Below, piece after piece: positions 1 to 9,195 of a DNA stretch of 63,314 bases (positions within the stretch are counted from its first letter, which is position 1; each line of letters starts with the position of its first letter). Under the pieces are notes generated by a model. That model did no database searches, was not told the origin of the DNA, and saw nothing but the letters and a program-made list of their open reading frames with translations. This DNA comes from CAZAYP01 sp964489425 [NCBI: uncultured Verrucomicrobiota bacterium] (lineage in GTDB: Bacteria > Verrucomicrobiota > Kiritimatiellia > RZYC01): the NCBI GenBank assembly GCA_964489425.1, contig CAZAYP010000028.1:1-63314 (forward strand), given 5' to 3'. The translations under genes and the position numbers were made by a program.

Positions 1-158
1 CGACCGATGTCGTCACGCTTCCGTACAAGGTGGACCTGCTGTTGCGAGAGCCGCAGCGCCTTGCCGGAATGCGGGATCGGATGAAGCAACTGGCGCAACC
101 GCGGGCGGCCTATACGATCCTCGATACCATGCTCGGAGCCCGGCCCGGGATCACTTGA
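1..158 (+). CDS. Glycosyltransferase C-terminus (partial)
   Basis: The window opens inside this gene. The third frame is open from base 3 to TGA at 156-158 and gives about 51 residues. The pattern, a hydrophobic stretch, then LLRE, MRDRMKQLAQPRAA and an Ile-Leu-Asp helix, resembles the end of MurG-like or diacylglycerol-glucosyltransferase-like GT28 enzymes, in which a final helix carries a conserved Arg-Pro-x-Ala-Ala. That family would move a sugar from a nucleotide donor to a lipid or glycan at the membrane. Only the last few percent of the protein is visible, so family and substrate are tentative. Confidence 0.45.
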   Translation, partial: TDVVTLPYKVDLLLREPQRLAGMRDRMKQLAQPRAAYTILDTMLGARPGIT

Positions 159-230
159 AATGAAATACAAGTTCGCGGTCCGGCCGGCATGCTGCGCCGA
201 CCCGCGAAAGAGTAGGCGCGACTCGACACT

Positions 231-360
231 GATCTTGCCCCGATAATTCGGACACCTGGAGCGAAGCAATTTCGTGTGTTATGCGACAAGTTTCTTCTCA
301 TAGTCAAGCGGCGAACAGCCGAGCGCATTGGCAACCCATGAGCGCTCGGTAGTCGGCGGG
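231..360 (-). pseudogene. IS3-type transposase C-terminal scrap plus element end
   Basis: On the minus strand a short frame ends in ...LGCSPLDYEKKLVA then TAA (279-281). This matches the usual end of IS3-group OrfB integrases (Leu-Gly-x-x-Ser-Pro-x-x-Tyr/Phe-Glu). Just beyond the stop, 231-254 reads as TGTCCGAATTATCGGGGCAA on the minus strand, which looks like a terminal inverted repeat of such elements. The rest of the transposase is absent. Function is lost. The family call rests on few residues. The remaining sequence to about 560 shows no gene. Confidence 0.35.
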
Positions 361-559
361 CCAGTTGGGAAGGGGCGTGCGAAACGGCGCGGCGCAACCC
401 CCGACATCCGTAGACCAAGCGCCTGAGGCTACCGGACGATGACCGGCAGTGCGGGTGATGGCATGTGACCGTGCATCAAGTCGCCATTTTTCGGGGCCCA
501 GGCAAAGGGGTGGCGGCTTGCGCTTGGGAACTGGGCTGTAACCGATCGAACGGACCGGG

Positions 560-1034
560 TCAGGTTATGAAGGCCTTCGGCCGCTGGAGCCAGGCCAGGG
601 CCTTATTCAGGCCGTTGAAGGAGCAACAGCGGAAGAGTTCGGGCAGACACCGGGCATCCTTTTGCAGGCGGGTACCCTGGGCATTGATTTCGCACAGGAA
701 AATGGCCAACTGCCGGAAGGCCACCAGGACCCGGGCGGCATTATGGTTGCGGACCTGGCAGGTGTCTTCGCGAAACGACTTGTCGCGCCGGGCGTGGGCC
801 TTGCACTCAATGCCCCAATGCGTGCGAAAGGTGCTCAAGACCCGCTGCGCATGGGCTTGCGGATCGGCGAGCATGAGCGCGGCCGTGATTCCATCGGCGA
901 TTTCTTCGGAGGCGCGCGTCACCCGGTCGGTGGGTTCCACGATCCGGCGCACGGCGAACACCTGCCGGGCAAAAGCGAATCCGATCGGTTGAGCCTCCAC
1001 GGCAGCCAGCGGTGGCTGCCAAAGGGGGAAATTG
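560..1034 (-). pseudogene. ISAs1-family transposase, C-terminal fragment
   Basis: The minus frame encodes about 155 residues with the hallmark end of ISAs1/DDE transposases. ARQVFAVRR is followed by EIADGITAAL, then RTHWGIE, FREDTCQVRNHNAARVL and a Leu-rich final helix. In intact copies (about 370 aa) the HWGIE...FxED segment carries the last catalytic acidic residue. Everything N-terminal of the ARQVF segment is gone. The frame instead runs into an unrelated inverted repeat at 1035-1128, which adds a false N-terminus. It is a dead transposase remnant. Confidence 0.75.
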
Positions 1035-1128
1035 AACCACGGATGCACACGGATTAACACGGATATTCCAAGGGCATCCGATGCCTGCACCGATTCACAT
1101 CCGCGTCCATTCGCGTCCATCCGTGGTT
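1035..1128. repeat. Dispersed inverted-repeat element, copy 1
   Basis: A roughly 94-bp element starts with AACCACGGATGCACACGGAT and ends with the inverted form CATCCGTGGTT, so it can fold into a long imperfect hairpin. A second, very similar copy lies at 51232-51325. It has no coding content of its own, but it reads open in several frames and so generates false ORF extensions. It abuts the broken ISAs1 transposase. Elements of this type are common, as I recall, in Verrucomicrobia and Planctomycetes genomes. Confidence 0.8.
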
Positions 1129-1244
1129 GTTTCTCTTCTTCGGTTCGCGCCTGTTGGTCGAAATCCAGGCAGCCGCTTGGCGGATGGGCCAGGATTCGAT
1201 TTTGCCCTGTCCTGGAGCCGCCGAAATCAGGTCAGAATCATTCT

Positions 1245-1388
1245 ACCACGAAGGTCACGAAGACCACGAAGAAGACCGGGATCCGCCCCGTAATCCTGAT
1301 ATCTCCAACTGGCCCTGTTTCTTGCATCTCCGGTTCATCCTGGCAGGCTTTCTGACTCTGCCGCTGTGATCTTCGTGACCTTCGTGGT
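1245..1388. repeat. Inverted-repeat element with perfect 18-bp arms
   Basis: The arms ACCACGAAGGTCACGAAG (1245-1262) and its exact reverse complement (1371-1388) flank about 108 bp of non-coding sequence. Motif style resembles, but sequence differs from, the elements at 1035 and 5691. It lies directly upstream of the cyclic-nucleotide-binding gene and could influence its transcript, but no promoter is evident. Confidence 0.75.
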
Positions 1389-1465
1389 GCTACATCTGCT
1401 CCGGGAATCAGATGAGCCGGAAAAGATCGACCCTGGCCGCGTGGGTTGGTAGTATTGGACGCATT

Positions 1466-1900
1466 ATGACTATCCAAGACATATTCAGGAAAACCCCTTT
1501 GTTTGCCGACTTGAATGATGCGGAACTGGCGCTGATTGGCCGCGCGGCCGAGGAGCTGACCCTGGCCGAAGGCGACCGCCCGATTGAAGAGGGCTGCCCG
1601 CACAGCCGGCTGTACGTCATCACGGAAGGCCACGTGGAATTGCGCGGGCGCTCACAGACCGGGCAGGAGGCCACCCTGGCCGTACTCGGGCCGCAGGACA
1701 CGTTCGGCGAGAACGCGCTTTCGGCGGCAGCGTCGCCGGTCACCGCGGAAGTCGTGCTGGGGCCCGCCCGAGTGATGGTGTTGCGCGGGGACGCGCTCCA
1801 GCGCCTGATCCGGGTATCCCCGGACATCGGCATTGGGTTGCTCCGGGCGGCTTTTGCGCGCATTCAGCGGCTACAGCGGATGGCCATCCTGCACGGCTGA
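1466..1900 (+). CDS. Small cyclic-nucleotide-binding (CRP-type sensor) protein
   Basis: This 144-aa protein consists almost only of one cNMP-binding beta-barrel. It has an N-terminal helix MTIQDIFRKTPLFADL, a barrel with LYVITEGHVELRGR, and a phosphate-binding-cassette-like segment around FGENALSAAASPVTAEV, followed by a helix that ends the protein. There is no helix-turn-helix, so it is not a complete CRP transcription factor. It may be a stand-alone ligand sensor or a partner subunit. The ATG at 1466 is chosen because the motif starts there; the frame is open further upstream but into repeat-derived sequence. The ligand is unknown. Confidence 0.75.
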   Translation: MTIQDIFRKTPLFADLNDAELALIGRAAEELTLAEGDRPIEEGCPHSRLYVITEGHVELRGRSQTGQEATLAVLGPQDTFGENALSAAASPVTAEVVLGPARVMVLRGDALQRLIRVSPDIGIGLLRAAFARIQRLQRMAILHG

Positions 1901-1953
1901 CGATGTCGGGGCGGCCGAAGACACGGCGGCACAGCGCCGTGGCTACAACCAGG

Positions 1954-4900
1954 CTACCGCGCGGCCGGAGCGTGCCGCCGCGTTGTCCACCACCCCAGCA
2001 GGACAAGTACGGCACCGCCCGCAACAACCCCGCCAACAAGCAACCAGCCTGACGTTGTCACCGATGCGGGCGGCGGCGTGGCATCCGGAATAGGAGTGGG
2101 CGTGGCGGTCTGGACCGGGTCCGGAGGCAGCACCGGGTACCAGGTCTCGGGCGGGATGTGCCGGGACCGTGAAATCAGGTCTATCACGCGCGGCTGGGTG
2201 ACCTCGTCGCGGACAAGCCAGCCGGCGCCCGCGAAAATCACCGGGGTCAGGCGACGGTATACGGCCGGCACCTGGAAGTTGTGCGCCAACTCATCGTACA
2301 GGATTTGGGCGGCGCGCTTGCCAATATCGTGGGTTTCCACGCCCAGTCCGGGGACGGTCACGACCATATTGGTCAAGAGCACCGAGATCCGGGCGCAGTC
2401 ATCGCAGCCCGGGTCCATGAAATACACCAGGCGCACCAACCCGGTCGCGCTGCTGCCGGGGCTCGCCGCCCGGGCTTGGACAACGCTGCCCGTGGCGCTG
2501 GGGACCAGCGACGCCGCGGGCCGGAAATGTTTTTCGATCGCGCGCCGACTGTCGAGGCTGATGCGGCCCTGGGCCAGGTAAGACAGCAGCGCCACGTAGT
2601 CGGGCGGCATGTCACGATACTGCTTTTCCATGACCGCGGCCACGCGTTCGCCGGCGGTTTCTTGATCCGGGTGGGTGGTGATGGCTGCCAACAACTCCCG
2701 CGCCGCCACGCGCTCCTTGCGCGAAAGCAAGGCCATCATGGCATCAAACCGCACGCGCGGCGCCGGGTCCCGCGCCAGGGTCCGGAGCACCGCCACCAAC
2801 CGCGCGCGCGAATCGCCGCCAGCGGCGAGGCGCCGGAACACGTCCGGCGCAGTGCCGGGTACGGACCCGAAATGGGCTTCGTCAAAATAGTGCACCCACG
2901 GCGGTGGATTGGCCAGCAACACCGCGGGCACCCCGGCGCGGACGTATTCGGAGGGATCGTTGGCGGTCGCGGTCAGCGTCGCGCTCCACTGCACAGGATC
3001 CAGCCTGGCCATGGCGTGGCCGGCGGCCCGCCGCAACCAGGGGCTGTCTGCCCGCACATACGGTTGCACCTTGGCCACGGCGGTCCGATCGCCGCTGCTT
3101 TCCAGCAGCAGGAGGCCCAGGCTCTGCAACGCCGGGCGGGTTTCCTGGGCCAGGAGGTCGCCGGACCATTGCCGAAACAGGCGCCGGCCCGCCGGGGTCT
3201 GAGCGGCGCTGGCCAGGTCCGAGTTCCAGGCTTCGTGGGCCTGGAGCAGCGTATTGGTCGCCACGAGTTCCTCGAACAGCAGCGCCGGCCAAGCTTCCTT
3301 GTCGAGCACATCATAAATGGCGGCCACCGCGGCGGCGCGCACATCCGGCACGGGATCGCGCAACAGCTTGCGCATCAATTCCCGGGCGCGCGCGGTATTC
3401 ACGGCGCCCAATCCGGAAGCCACCTGGTGCCGCTCCACCGCGCTCAACTCGTCCCAACGGGTGTCGATGATGGATAGGGCGTCTTCCTGGTGGAATCGCA
3501 GCAGCGCCAGGGCGGCCGCCAGTGACAGTTCCGGGTCGGTGGCCTGCAACAGCCCATGGGCCGCGTTCATCCAGGCGTTGCTCCCCGACGTATCGGCAGC
3601 CGGCGCCGCGGCGGCCCGGGGAGGGTCCGGGACGGTAAACGCCGCGAACAGGCGGGCCAGGTGGCCGGTGGCGGACGCGCCGGCGTCGGCCGCCAGCCGG
3701 TCCCAGGCCGACCAACTGGTATACGATGACTGGCGCATGTTGAGCGGCTGCACCACCTGCAGCACGGCCAGTTGGCGGGCGCGGGACGGGCCCTGCAACG
3801 CCAGGGCCACGATCGCCTGGTACGAGGACTGGCTCATGCCCCGGGAGGCCAGCAGGCGCAGCGCGGCGCAGGCGACATCGTCGTTGGCATGCGTGGCCAG
3901 CGCGGCGGCCAGCGGCAGGCCCTTGAGACCGTGCTCTGCCAAGCCTTGCAGCACGGCGAGCAGCACGGCAGCATCCTGCCCGGCGAGCGCCGCGGCAAAC
4001 GAATCCGGCAAGTCCAGCTCCAAGCTGTCGTACGCGGCAATCACCGGGCCTTTCAAGGCATCGTCGTTGAGGAACAGGGCCTCCAGCTTGGGCGCAGCAG
4101 CCTTGCCTTGAATGGCCGCATAGGCAGACACGGCCTTGAATCGGACGAACGCCTCCTCGTCCTGCAGCAAAGCTTCTACGGGCGCGCGGCACTCGCGCAG
4201 GCGCATCTTCTCGGCGGCCTCCAGCGCGGCAGCCCGCACGCGCCAGCGCGGATCGGCCAGCAACCGGGCCACGGCATCCGGCTGGCCGCGGTATTCCAGC
4301 TTGACCAGGGCCTGCAGCGCAGCCACCACGACATCTTCGTGCGCGTGCTTCAATTGCGCCAGCAACAGCGGGGCCGCCGCCGGATCCGCGCTGCTTCCCA
4401 GGCCCCGGATAATCGCAATGGTTACGTCGAGGTCCGTCTCGCGGGCGGCGTGCTGGGACAGGATCGGGACCGCCGCCGCGCCGCTGGCCGCCAGCAACGC
4501 TTCGATGGCCGTTTCCCTGACCAGGGGTTCGTCATGCTGCAGGAACTCCGTGAGGATGGGCACGGCGGCCGGCCCGGCGCGGCTGATCTCCCACAAGGCT
4601 TTAAGTTGGCCATCGAGCGTGCCGAACACCAGGCGGTGGGCGAGCGCCGACGGGTCCGGCCCGGCGAGTTCCGGCATGGTCAGGGCATAGCGCACTTCCT
4701 GGATGCGGGCGCGGGCGCCCGGCGGCAGGTCCGGCCGGCTGGCCACAAGGTCTTGCAGGGCCTGGAGCGCGCCCCCGCCGCCCTGTTGCAGCATGCGCAT
4801 GGCACGGGCACAGCGCTGGCGGTCATCCGCCACCAGTTCCTGCGCGTAGGCGTCCATCTGCGCGCGCGACAAGGCCGTGGCGGTGGGGGCATTCGTGGCC

Positions 4901-5685
4901 GGGCCGGCGGCCCACTGCCGCCACGCCTCCAAGGCGTCCGGGTCCGGCCACCAAGGATCAAACCCAAAGTCGCCGCCCGCTTCCGGCTCGAGACATTCCA
5001 GCGCACCCAACCGCACCGCCAGGCGTGGGTCCTGCAGGAGATCCACCAGGCGGGACCGGGGCAAGGCGTGGCCGGCCCGGATCCAATCCTGGAGCGCCGG
5101 GCGCACGTCCGGCTCCCCAAGCGCCGCGAGCAGCACCGGCCACTGGTCCGCGGGGATGGTGTCCTGATCGAGCAGATCCAAGACATCCGGCGCGGCCCGG
5201 TCCTGGGGCGCGGCGGCGCTGCCGCCCACGCTGGCGCGCAGCAGGTCGAGCATGTCGGCCCGGCCCAGGTACCCCACGTGCCGCCGCCGTTCCCGGCCGT
5301 CCGCCGCCAGGACGATGATCGTGGGCAATCCTTGCAGGCGCAGGGCCACATCGAGGCCTGGCTGGCGGCTGACATCGAGTTCCACAAGGGTAAACCCGCG
5401 CAACTGTTCGACGACGTCCGCATCCGCCAGCGTGACTGCCTTGAGCTGCCGGCAGTAACGGCAATCCGGCGACGTGGCCAGCGCCAGCACCGGACGGTCA
5501 TGCGCGGCGGCATCCAGCAGCGCATCGTCGAGATCGTTCAGCCAACGCAACGGTTGCGGGAGCACCGCGGCCGGGCCAGCAGGCGCGCTGGGGGCCGCCG
5601 GGGGGGCCTCAGACGGGAGCGTGGGCCGGGTCACGGCGGCTTGCGCGGTCCCCAATGTCATGAGGACGACCACGACAATCTTCAA
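1954..5685 (-). CDS. Exported thioredoxin-HEAT-repeat-thioredoxin membrane protein
   Basis: This 1243-aa protein begins at a TTG (5685) preceded by GAGAG. The signal peptide follows at once (IVVVVLMTLGTAQA); an ATG further upstream would read from the repeat at 5691. A thioredoxin-like domain comes first, with SPDCRYC (cysteines about 75 and 78) and the strand GLPTIIVLAADG. A very long array of HEAT-type alpha repeats follows (DEPLVRETAIEALLA and similar units). A second thioredoxin-like domain has DPGCDDC. After a Pro/Thr-rich linker a single membrane helix (LLVGGVVAGGAVLVLLGWW) with a basic end closes the protein. It would expose two redox domains and a protein-binding solenoid outside the cytoplasm. 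It is the last gene of the MoxR/VWA operon, 145 bp after DUF4159. The domain combination is unusual; function is inferred only from its domains. Confidence 0.85.
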   Translation of the reverse strand: MKIVVVVLMTLGTAQAAVTRPTLPSEAPPAAPSAPAGPAAVLPQPLRWLNDLDDALLDAAAHDRPVLALATSPDCRYCRQLKAVTLADADVVEQLRGFTLVELDVSRQPGLDVALRLQGLPTIIVLAADGRERRRHVGYLGRADMLDLLRASVGGSAAAPQDRAAPDVLDLLDQDTIPADQWPVLLAALGEPDVRPALQDWIRAGHALPRSRLVDLLQDPRLAVRLGALECLEPEAGGDFGFDPWWPDPDALEAWRQWAAGPATNAPTATALSRAQMDAYAQELVADDRQRCARAMRMLQQGGGGALQALQDLVASRPDLPPGARARIQEVRYALTMPELAGPDPSALAHRLVFGTLDGQLKALWEISRAGPAAVPILTEFLQHDEPLVRETAIEALLAASGAAAVPILSQHAARETDLDVTIAIIRGLGSSADPAAAPLLLAQLKHAHEDVVVAALQALVKLEYRGQPDAVARLLADPRWRVRAAALEAAEKMRLRECRAPVEALLQDEEAFVRFKAVSAYAAIQGKAAAPKLEALFLNDDALKGPVIAAYDSLELDLPDSFAAALAGQDAAVLLAVLQGLAEHGLKGLPLAAALATHANDDVACAALRLLASRGMSQSSYQAIVALALQGPSRARQLAVLQVVQPLNMRQSSYTSWSAWDRLAADAGASATGHLARLFAAFTVPDPPRAAAAPAADTSGSNAWMNAAHGLLQATDPELSLAAALALLRFHQEDALSIIDTRWDELSAVERHQVASGLGAVNTARARELMRKLLRDPVPDVRAAAVAAIYDVLDKEAWPALLFEELVATNTLLQAHEAWNSDLASAAQTPAGRRLFRQWSGDLLAQETRPALQSLGLLLLESSGDRTAVAKVQPYVRADSPWLRRAAGHAMARLDPVQWSATLTATANDPSEYVRAGVPAVLLANPPPWVHYFDEAHFGSVPGTAPDVFRRLAAGGDSRARLVAVLRTLARDPAPRVRFDAMMALLSRKERVAARELLAAITTHPDQETAGERVAAVMEKQYRDMPPDYVALLSYLAQGRISLDSRRAIEKHFRPAASLVPSATGSVVQARAASPGSSATGLVRLVYFMDPGCDDCARISVLLTNMVVTVPGLGVETHDIGKRAAQILYDELAHNFQVPAVYRRLTPVIFAGAGWLVRDEVTQPRVIDLISRSRHIPPETWYPVLPPDPVQTATPTPIPDATPPPASVTTSGWLLVGGVVAGGAVLVLLGWWTTRRHAPAAR

Positions 5686-5690
5686 GTATC

Positions 5691-5805
5691 TCTCACGGAG
5701 ACACGGAGAGCACAGAGAAAATAGGTTATTAAACGTGGTTGTCATTGAATCATATGGGTTGATCTACAGCCCGATCTGCTCCGCGTTCTCCGTGCCTCCG
5801 TGAGA
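5691..5805. repeat. Inverted-repeat element between operon genes
   Basis: Left arm TCTCACGGAGACACGGAGA (5691-5709) matches the reverse complement of 5787-5805 with one mismatch. The element fills nearly the whole gap between the DUF4159 gene and the thioredoxin-HEAT gene, and its left end touches the ribosome-binding site of the latter. In the transcript it would form a long stem that could lower read-through into, or translation of, the last operon gene. Regulation is inference. Confidence 0.75.
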
Positions 5806-5830
5806 TGATATCATTCTGTTCTCTTCAGGT

Positions 5831-6484
5831 TCAGTGCAACAGCGCATACACCAGGATGTTCATGTTGATTTCCATGGAATTTGAAATCTCGTTGCCGCCG
5901 CAACAGCAGCAGCCTTCGGTGTGCGCCGTATCGTTGAGGCCGTTCGCCGAATACACCAGCACCAGCTTGCCGTTCAGTTCCAGCCCCTCCAGGCTGGCGG
6001 GTTCGCCCGGGTGCCAGAGCTTGATGGTGTCCACGGCCCGCACGGTCCGGAACAGCGCGTGATCCGCCAGGATTTTCTTCAAGGCGTCCTTGCCGAACAG
6101 CCCGGTCATTTCGCGGCGGAACGCGCGATCCCAGTTTTTGCTGGAGCAACCCGCGGAGGCCAGCAGAAACCCACCGCGTTCCAGGTACTGCTTGAGGTTT
6201 TCCCGTTCGCGGGTCGAGAAATAGAAATCGTCCTCGCCCGTGATCAGGACAAAGGGGTAGTTGAAGAGTTCCGGAGAATCGAGCTTGACGCTCTTAAACC
6301 GGCGCTCAGTGGCGATGGACGTCTCTTTTTGCACGGCGCTGAGGAATTCATCGCTGAAACAGCGCGAGGTCTGGGCCAGGCCATAGATCAGGTTGGCGCA
6401 CTGGATCGCGCCGTCCTTGGCCGACGCCCAGGGGGCGGCCAGCCACGTGGCGCTGAACAAGGCCAGGAACACTGCGGTTTTCAT
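5831..6484 (-). CDS. DUF4159 exported protein
   Basis: This 217-aa protein has a signal peptide (MKTAVFLALFSATWLAAPWASA). Its body has the DUF4159 pattern: the YPFVLITGEDDFYFS segment, ERENLKQYLERGGFLLAS, ALFRTV and a C-terminal NMNILVYAL. The fold resembles a class I glutamine-amidotransferase-like Rossmann domain without an obvious catalytic Cys-His pair. A run of four cysteines (GCCCCGG) near the end is odd. DUF4159 proteins regularly accompany MoxR, DUF58 and BatA genes, as here. The start overlaps the DUF4175-like gene by ATGA. Confidence 0.85.
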   Translation of the reverse strand: MKTAVFLALFSATWLAAPWASAKDGAIQCANLIYGLAQTSRCFSDEFLSAVQKETSIATERRFKSVKLDSPELFNYPFVLITGEDDFYFSTRERENLKQYLERGGFLLASAGCSSKNWDRAFRREMTGLFGKDALKKILADHALFRTVRAVDTIKLWHPGEPASLEGLELNGKLVLVYSANGLNDTAHTEGCCCCGGNEISNSMEINMNILVYALLH

Positions 6485-9195
6485 GGCAAGACCTCCGGGT
6501 TGGCAAAATAGCGTTTGAGGGCGTCCCGGTACTTTTCCGGAGCCTGGGTAGCTGGGGTCATCCGATGCTGGCCGGGCCGCGGAACCGTGGCCGGGCCCTG
6601 CTTCTCGGCGTTGACTTGGGCGCGGCCGGCGCGGCCGGCCTCGCCGCCCTGGCCATGCAGTCCTTCCTGGCTGCCCAACCCGGTCCGGCTTGGTCCGTAA
6701 GCAGGCACGTTGAGCGAGGAATACCCATCCATGGCATAGCCGTCATCGCTGCCGCCGCCCGCGGACCAGGCGGCCAGCATCTGGCCCAGCGTGGCTTGCA
6801 TCCGCGCCGGCACTTTGAACTTGAGCTGGCATTGAGCAAGGCCGCCGAACGCCCCGCCCTCGCATTGCGACAGCAGCCGGCGCATACGTTCCAATGCCAG
6901 CGTCGCCTGGCGCAGGAGCGCGACGCCATCGAGGCGCGCCGCAGCCTCGGTCGCCGCGGCCATGGTTTCCGGGATCTCCAGATCATCGATGGCGTCGGCA
7001 AACTCCAGCGCGGTTTCCTGGAGCGCCGGCTCGGCCAGCGGCACCAGGGCAGCCTTGGCGCGGATGGCGTCCCGCAACTGCACCAGCCCGGCGCGGGTTT
7101 CTTCCTGCTGGCGGCGCAACAGGGCGAACAGGGCGTCGTCCCGGATTTGCGCGGGATTGCGCTCGCGTTCCAGGCGCCGCACCAGGCGTTCCTGCGCTTG
7201 CAGCAACTGTCGGTACCGGAGCGCCTCCTCCATCAGCCGGGCGATGGCGGCAATCTCCTCCGCATTTTGCACTTCCTGGCGCAGCGGCTCTGCCTGCCGG
7301 CCCAGCCGGTCAAGGATATTGGCCACGGTGCGCGGCACGCCATCTGCGAACGGCGGCGGCTTGGCAAGCCACTCGTCCTGCTCTTCCAGGCCATCCGCGA
7401 TCTCGTTCAGCACCTCGCCAAAAGAGCTTTCGGCCTCGTACACCTGGAAATCTTCGGCCAATTGACTGAATATTTTCCCGGTTTTCCGGTTGGCCGCCTG
7501 GAGTTCCTTCCAGCGCGCCGCAATGTCGTCCTCGGTGAGCTTGCCCTGGGCCAGGTCATCGGCAAACGCCTGCGCCAGATCGCGCAGGCTGTCCAACGCC
7601 TGCTGCGCCACTTGGTAACGCTGGATAAACTCGGCCGCATGGACCTGGGCGCGCAACATGCCGGCGTATTCCTCTTCCGAGATGATCTGGACGCGGGCCA
7701 CTTCCGAAACGCCCATGCCGGTCAAGTCCGGGTTGCTGTCCATGGCTTCCAGGAAAAACTCCAGCTCCTGGCCGGGCGTCACGCCGAGCTGGCCCAGGTC
7801 CAGGTCGCGGCCCCAGGCGAACGCGGGCCGGGGCTCCTCCGGGCCGACCCGCACCGACCGATCCCGGTACCCGACCACGGTCGACACCAGATCCACCCGC
7901 CGCAGACCGAGATCGTCGTCGGCCTCGCCGGCCAGGCGCAAGTGGGCCGTGGGCGTGGCCAGGACGAACCCGCCCGGCTCGGTGATGGCCACCCGCGGCG
8001 GCTCATCCGGCTGGAGCCGTTGGCGGATCTCCAGCGGTTGCTGGTTGCGGAGCCCCTGGAGATCCTGGACCGTGAGATCAATCACCGCGTCCTGCCGCAG
8101 GATCCAGTCAAAGGCCACTTGTTGGGGCCCGGTCACGCGGCCCGTAACCGCGTCAATTTCGCGGCCGCCGGACGTGGCGCGCAACGCGAGGTGGCCGCGC
8201 GCCAGGGGCCGGTTGCAGGTTACCTCCAACTCGATCCGCGATCCGGCCAGGCCGGCCAGTTCCCGTTCACCGGCCGCAAACGTCTGCACCGGCAGGCCGC
8301 TGTAGGCCGGTGGCGTGACCCGCAGGCGGGCCGCGGTGATGCGCGGATCGAGCCGCAACTCCACGCGGTGCCAGGGGCTGCGGGCGCGGCCGACGGCGAA
8401 ACAAAACTCGACCGGCTCCGTCACCTTCTCCAGGCGCCGGACAAATCCGGTGGGGCTGTCCTGGAAACAGGCCTGCCGTGTCTGGCGGGATCCGTCCCGG
8501 GCCATGAACCAGACCGGCGGCCGGACCGGCGCCCCGCCGAGATCCACGCGGATTTCACAATCCTGGCCATACACCGCCATGGGGCTGGCCGGCGTGATTG
8601 CAAAGCGCAAGCGGCTGTAAGGCGGGATATCGCGGGCCGGGTGCACGATGCGCGCCAGCAGGACCCGGGTGACCTGGTAAGGCACCCCCAGGGTCAGCCC
8701 GACCAGGATGAGTTGAGCGAGCAGGATCCGCGCCTGGCGGCGCAGCGCCGCGCCCGGCCACTGTTGGCGCGCCGGCCAGGCCTGCAGTTGCGCCAGGCCC
8801 AGGCGGGTGGTCTCCGCCACCAGGTAGGTGTGCAGGGCGACCGGACCGGCGCCGGTCGGTTGCGGGCGGGTGGTCAGCTCCCAGGCGCTCAACACGTCGG
8901 CCCGGCGGCTGGCCCGCGCCTGGTCGGCAAGCCGGGCCATGGCGCGCATGGAAACCGCAAGGCTGCGCCCCATGCGCACCGCCACCAGCACGATCCCCAG
9001 GGCGGCCAGCAGAACATTGAGATTCCATAGCGCGCGCGGAGAAAACGCCAGAAAATAGTCTGCCCAGGCATAGCCGGCCAACGCGACCGCGCCCCAGCCG
9101 GCGGCCCACAAGACGTCGCGCAGCAGCAAGCCCGCGCAATAGCGGCGGCGGGCACGCGCCAGGCAACGGCGAAAGGTTGGGACGACGTCACCCAT
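6481..9195 (-). CDS. DUF4175-like membrane protein with long coiled coil
   Basis: This 904-aa protein has two membrane helices near the N-terminus (about 22-40 and 50-70) and a third around 155-175. A beta-rich extracytoplasmic part comes next, with Ig-like stretches such as DDLGLRRVDLVSTV. A long Gln/Glu/Ala/Leu-rich helical region (about 500-780) is probably coiled coil, and the tail is Gly-rich. This layout is that of DUF4175-type proteins found in MoxR/VWA operons. Its ATG directly abuts the TAA of the upstream VWA gene, so translation is coupled. A scaffold role in an envelope complex is inferred from layout; no enzymatic motif is seen. Confidence 0.75.
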   Translation of the reverse strand: MGDVVPTFRRCLARARRRYCAGLLLRDVLWAAGWGAVALAGYAWADYFLAFSPRALWNLNVLLAALGIVLVAVRMGRSLAVSMRAMARLADQARASRRADVLSAWELTTRPQPTGAGPVALHTYLVAETTRLGLAQLQAWPARQQWPGAALRRQARILLAQLILVGLTLGVPYQVTRVLLARIVHPARDIPPYSRLRFAITPASPMAVYGQDCEIRVDLGGAPVRPPVWFMARDGSRQTRQACFQDSPTGFVRRLEKVTEPVEFCFAVGRARSPWHRVELRLDPRITAARLRVTPPAYSGLPVQTFAAGERELAGLAGSRIELEVTCNRPLARGHLALRATSGGREIDAVTGRVTGPQQVAFDWILRQDAVIDLTVQDLQGLRNQQPLEIRQRLQPDEPPRVAITEPGGFVLATPTAHLRLAGEADDDLGLRRVDLVSTVVGYRDRSVRVGPEEPRPAFAWGRDLDLGQLGVTPGQELEFFLEAMDSNPDLTGMGVSEVARVQIISEEEYAGMLRAQVHAAEFIQRYQVAQQALDSLRDLAQAFADDLAQGKLTEDDIAARWKELQAANRKTGKIFSQLAEDFQVYEAESSFGEVLNEIADGLEEQDEWLAKPPPFADGVPRTVANILDRLGRQAEPLRQEVQNAEEIAAIARLMEEALRYRQLLQAQERLVRRLERERNPAQIRDDALFALLRRQQEETRAGLVQLRDAIRAKAALVPLAEPALQETALEFADAIDDLEIPETMAAATEAAARLDGVALLRQATLALERMRRLLSQCEGGAFGGLAQCQLKFKVPARMQATLGQMLAAWSAGGGSDDGYAMDGYSSLNVPAYGPSRTGLGSQEGLHGQGGEAGRAGRAQVNAEKQGPATVPRPGQHRMTPATQAPEKYRDALKRYFANPEVLP

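Noticed and set aside
465-1057. Long plus-strand reading frames opposite the ISAs1 remnant
   Set aside because: They are antisense shadows; only the minus strand shows transposase motifs.
2281-5724. Several very long plus-strand frames (up to 650 codons) across the thioredoxin-HEAT gene
   Set aside because: The GC-rich third positions leave the opposite strand open. Composition is His/Arg/Gln-rich with no motif, while the minus strand has clear domains.
6565-9030. An 821-codon plus-strand frame opposite the DUF4175-like gene
   Set aside because: Same shadow effect; no ribosome-binding site and no recognisable domain.
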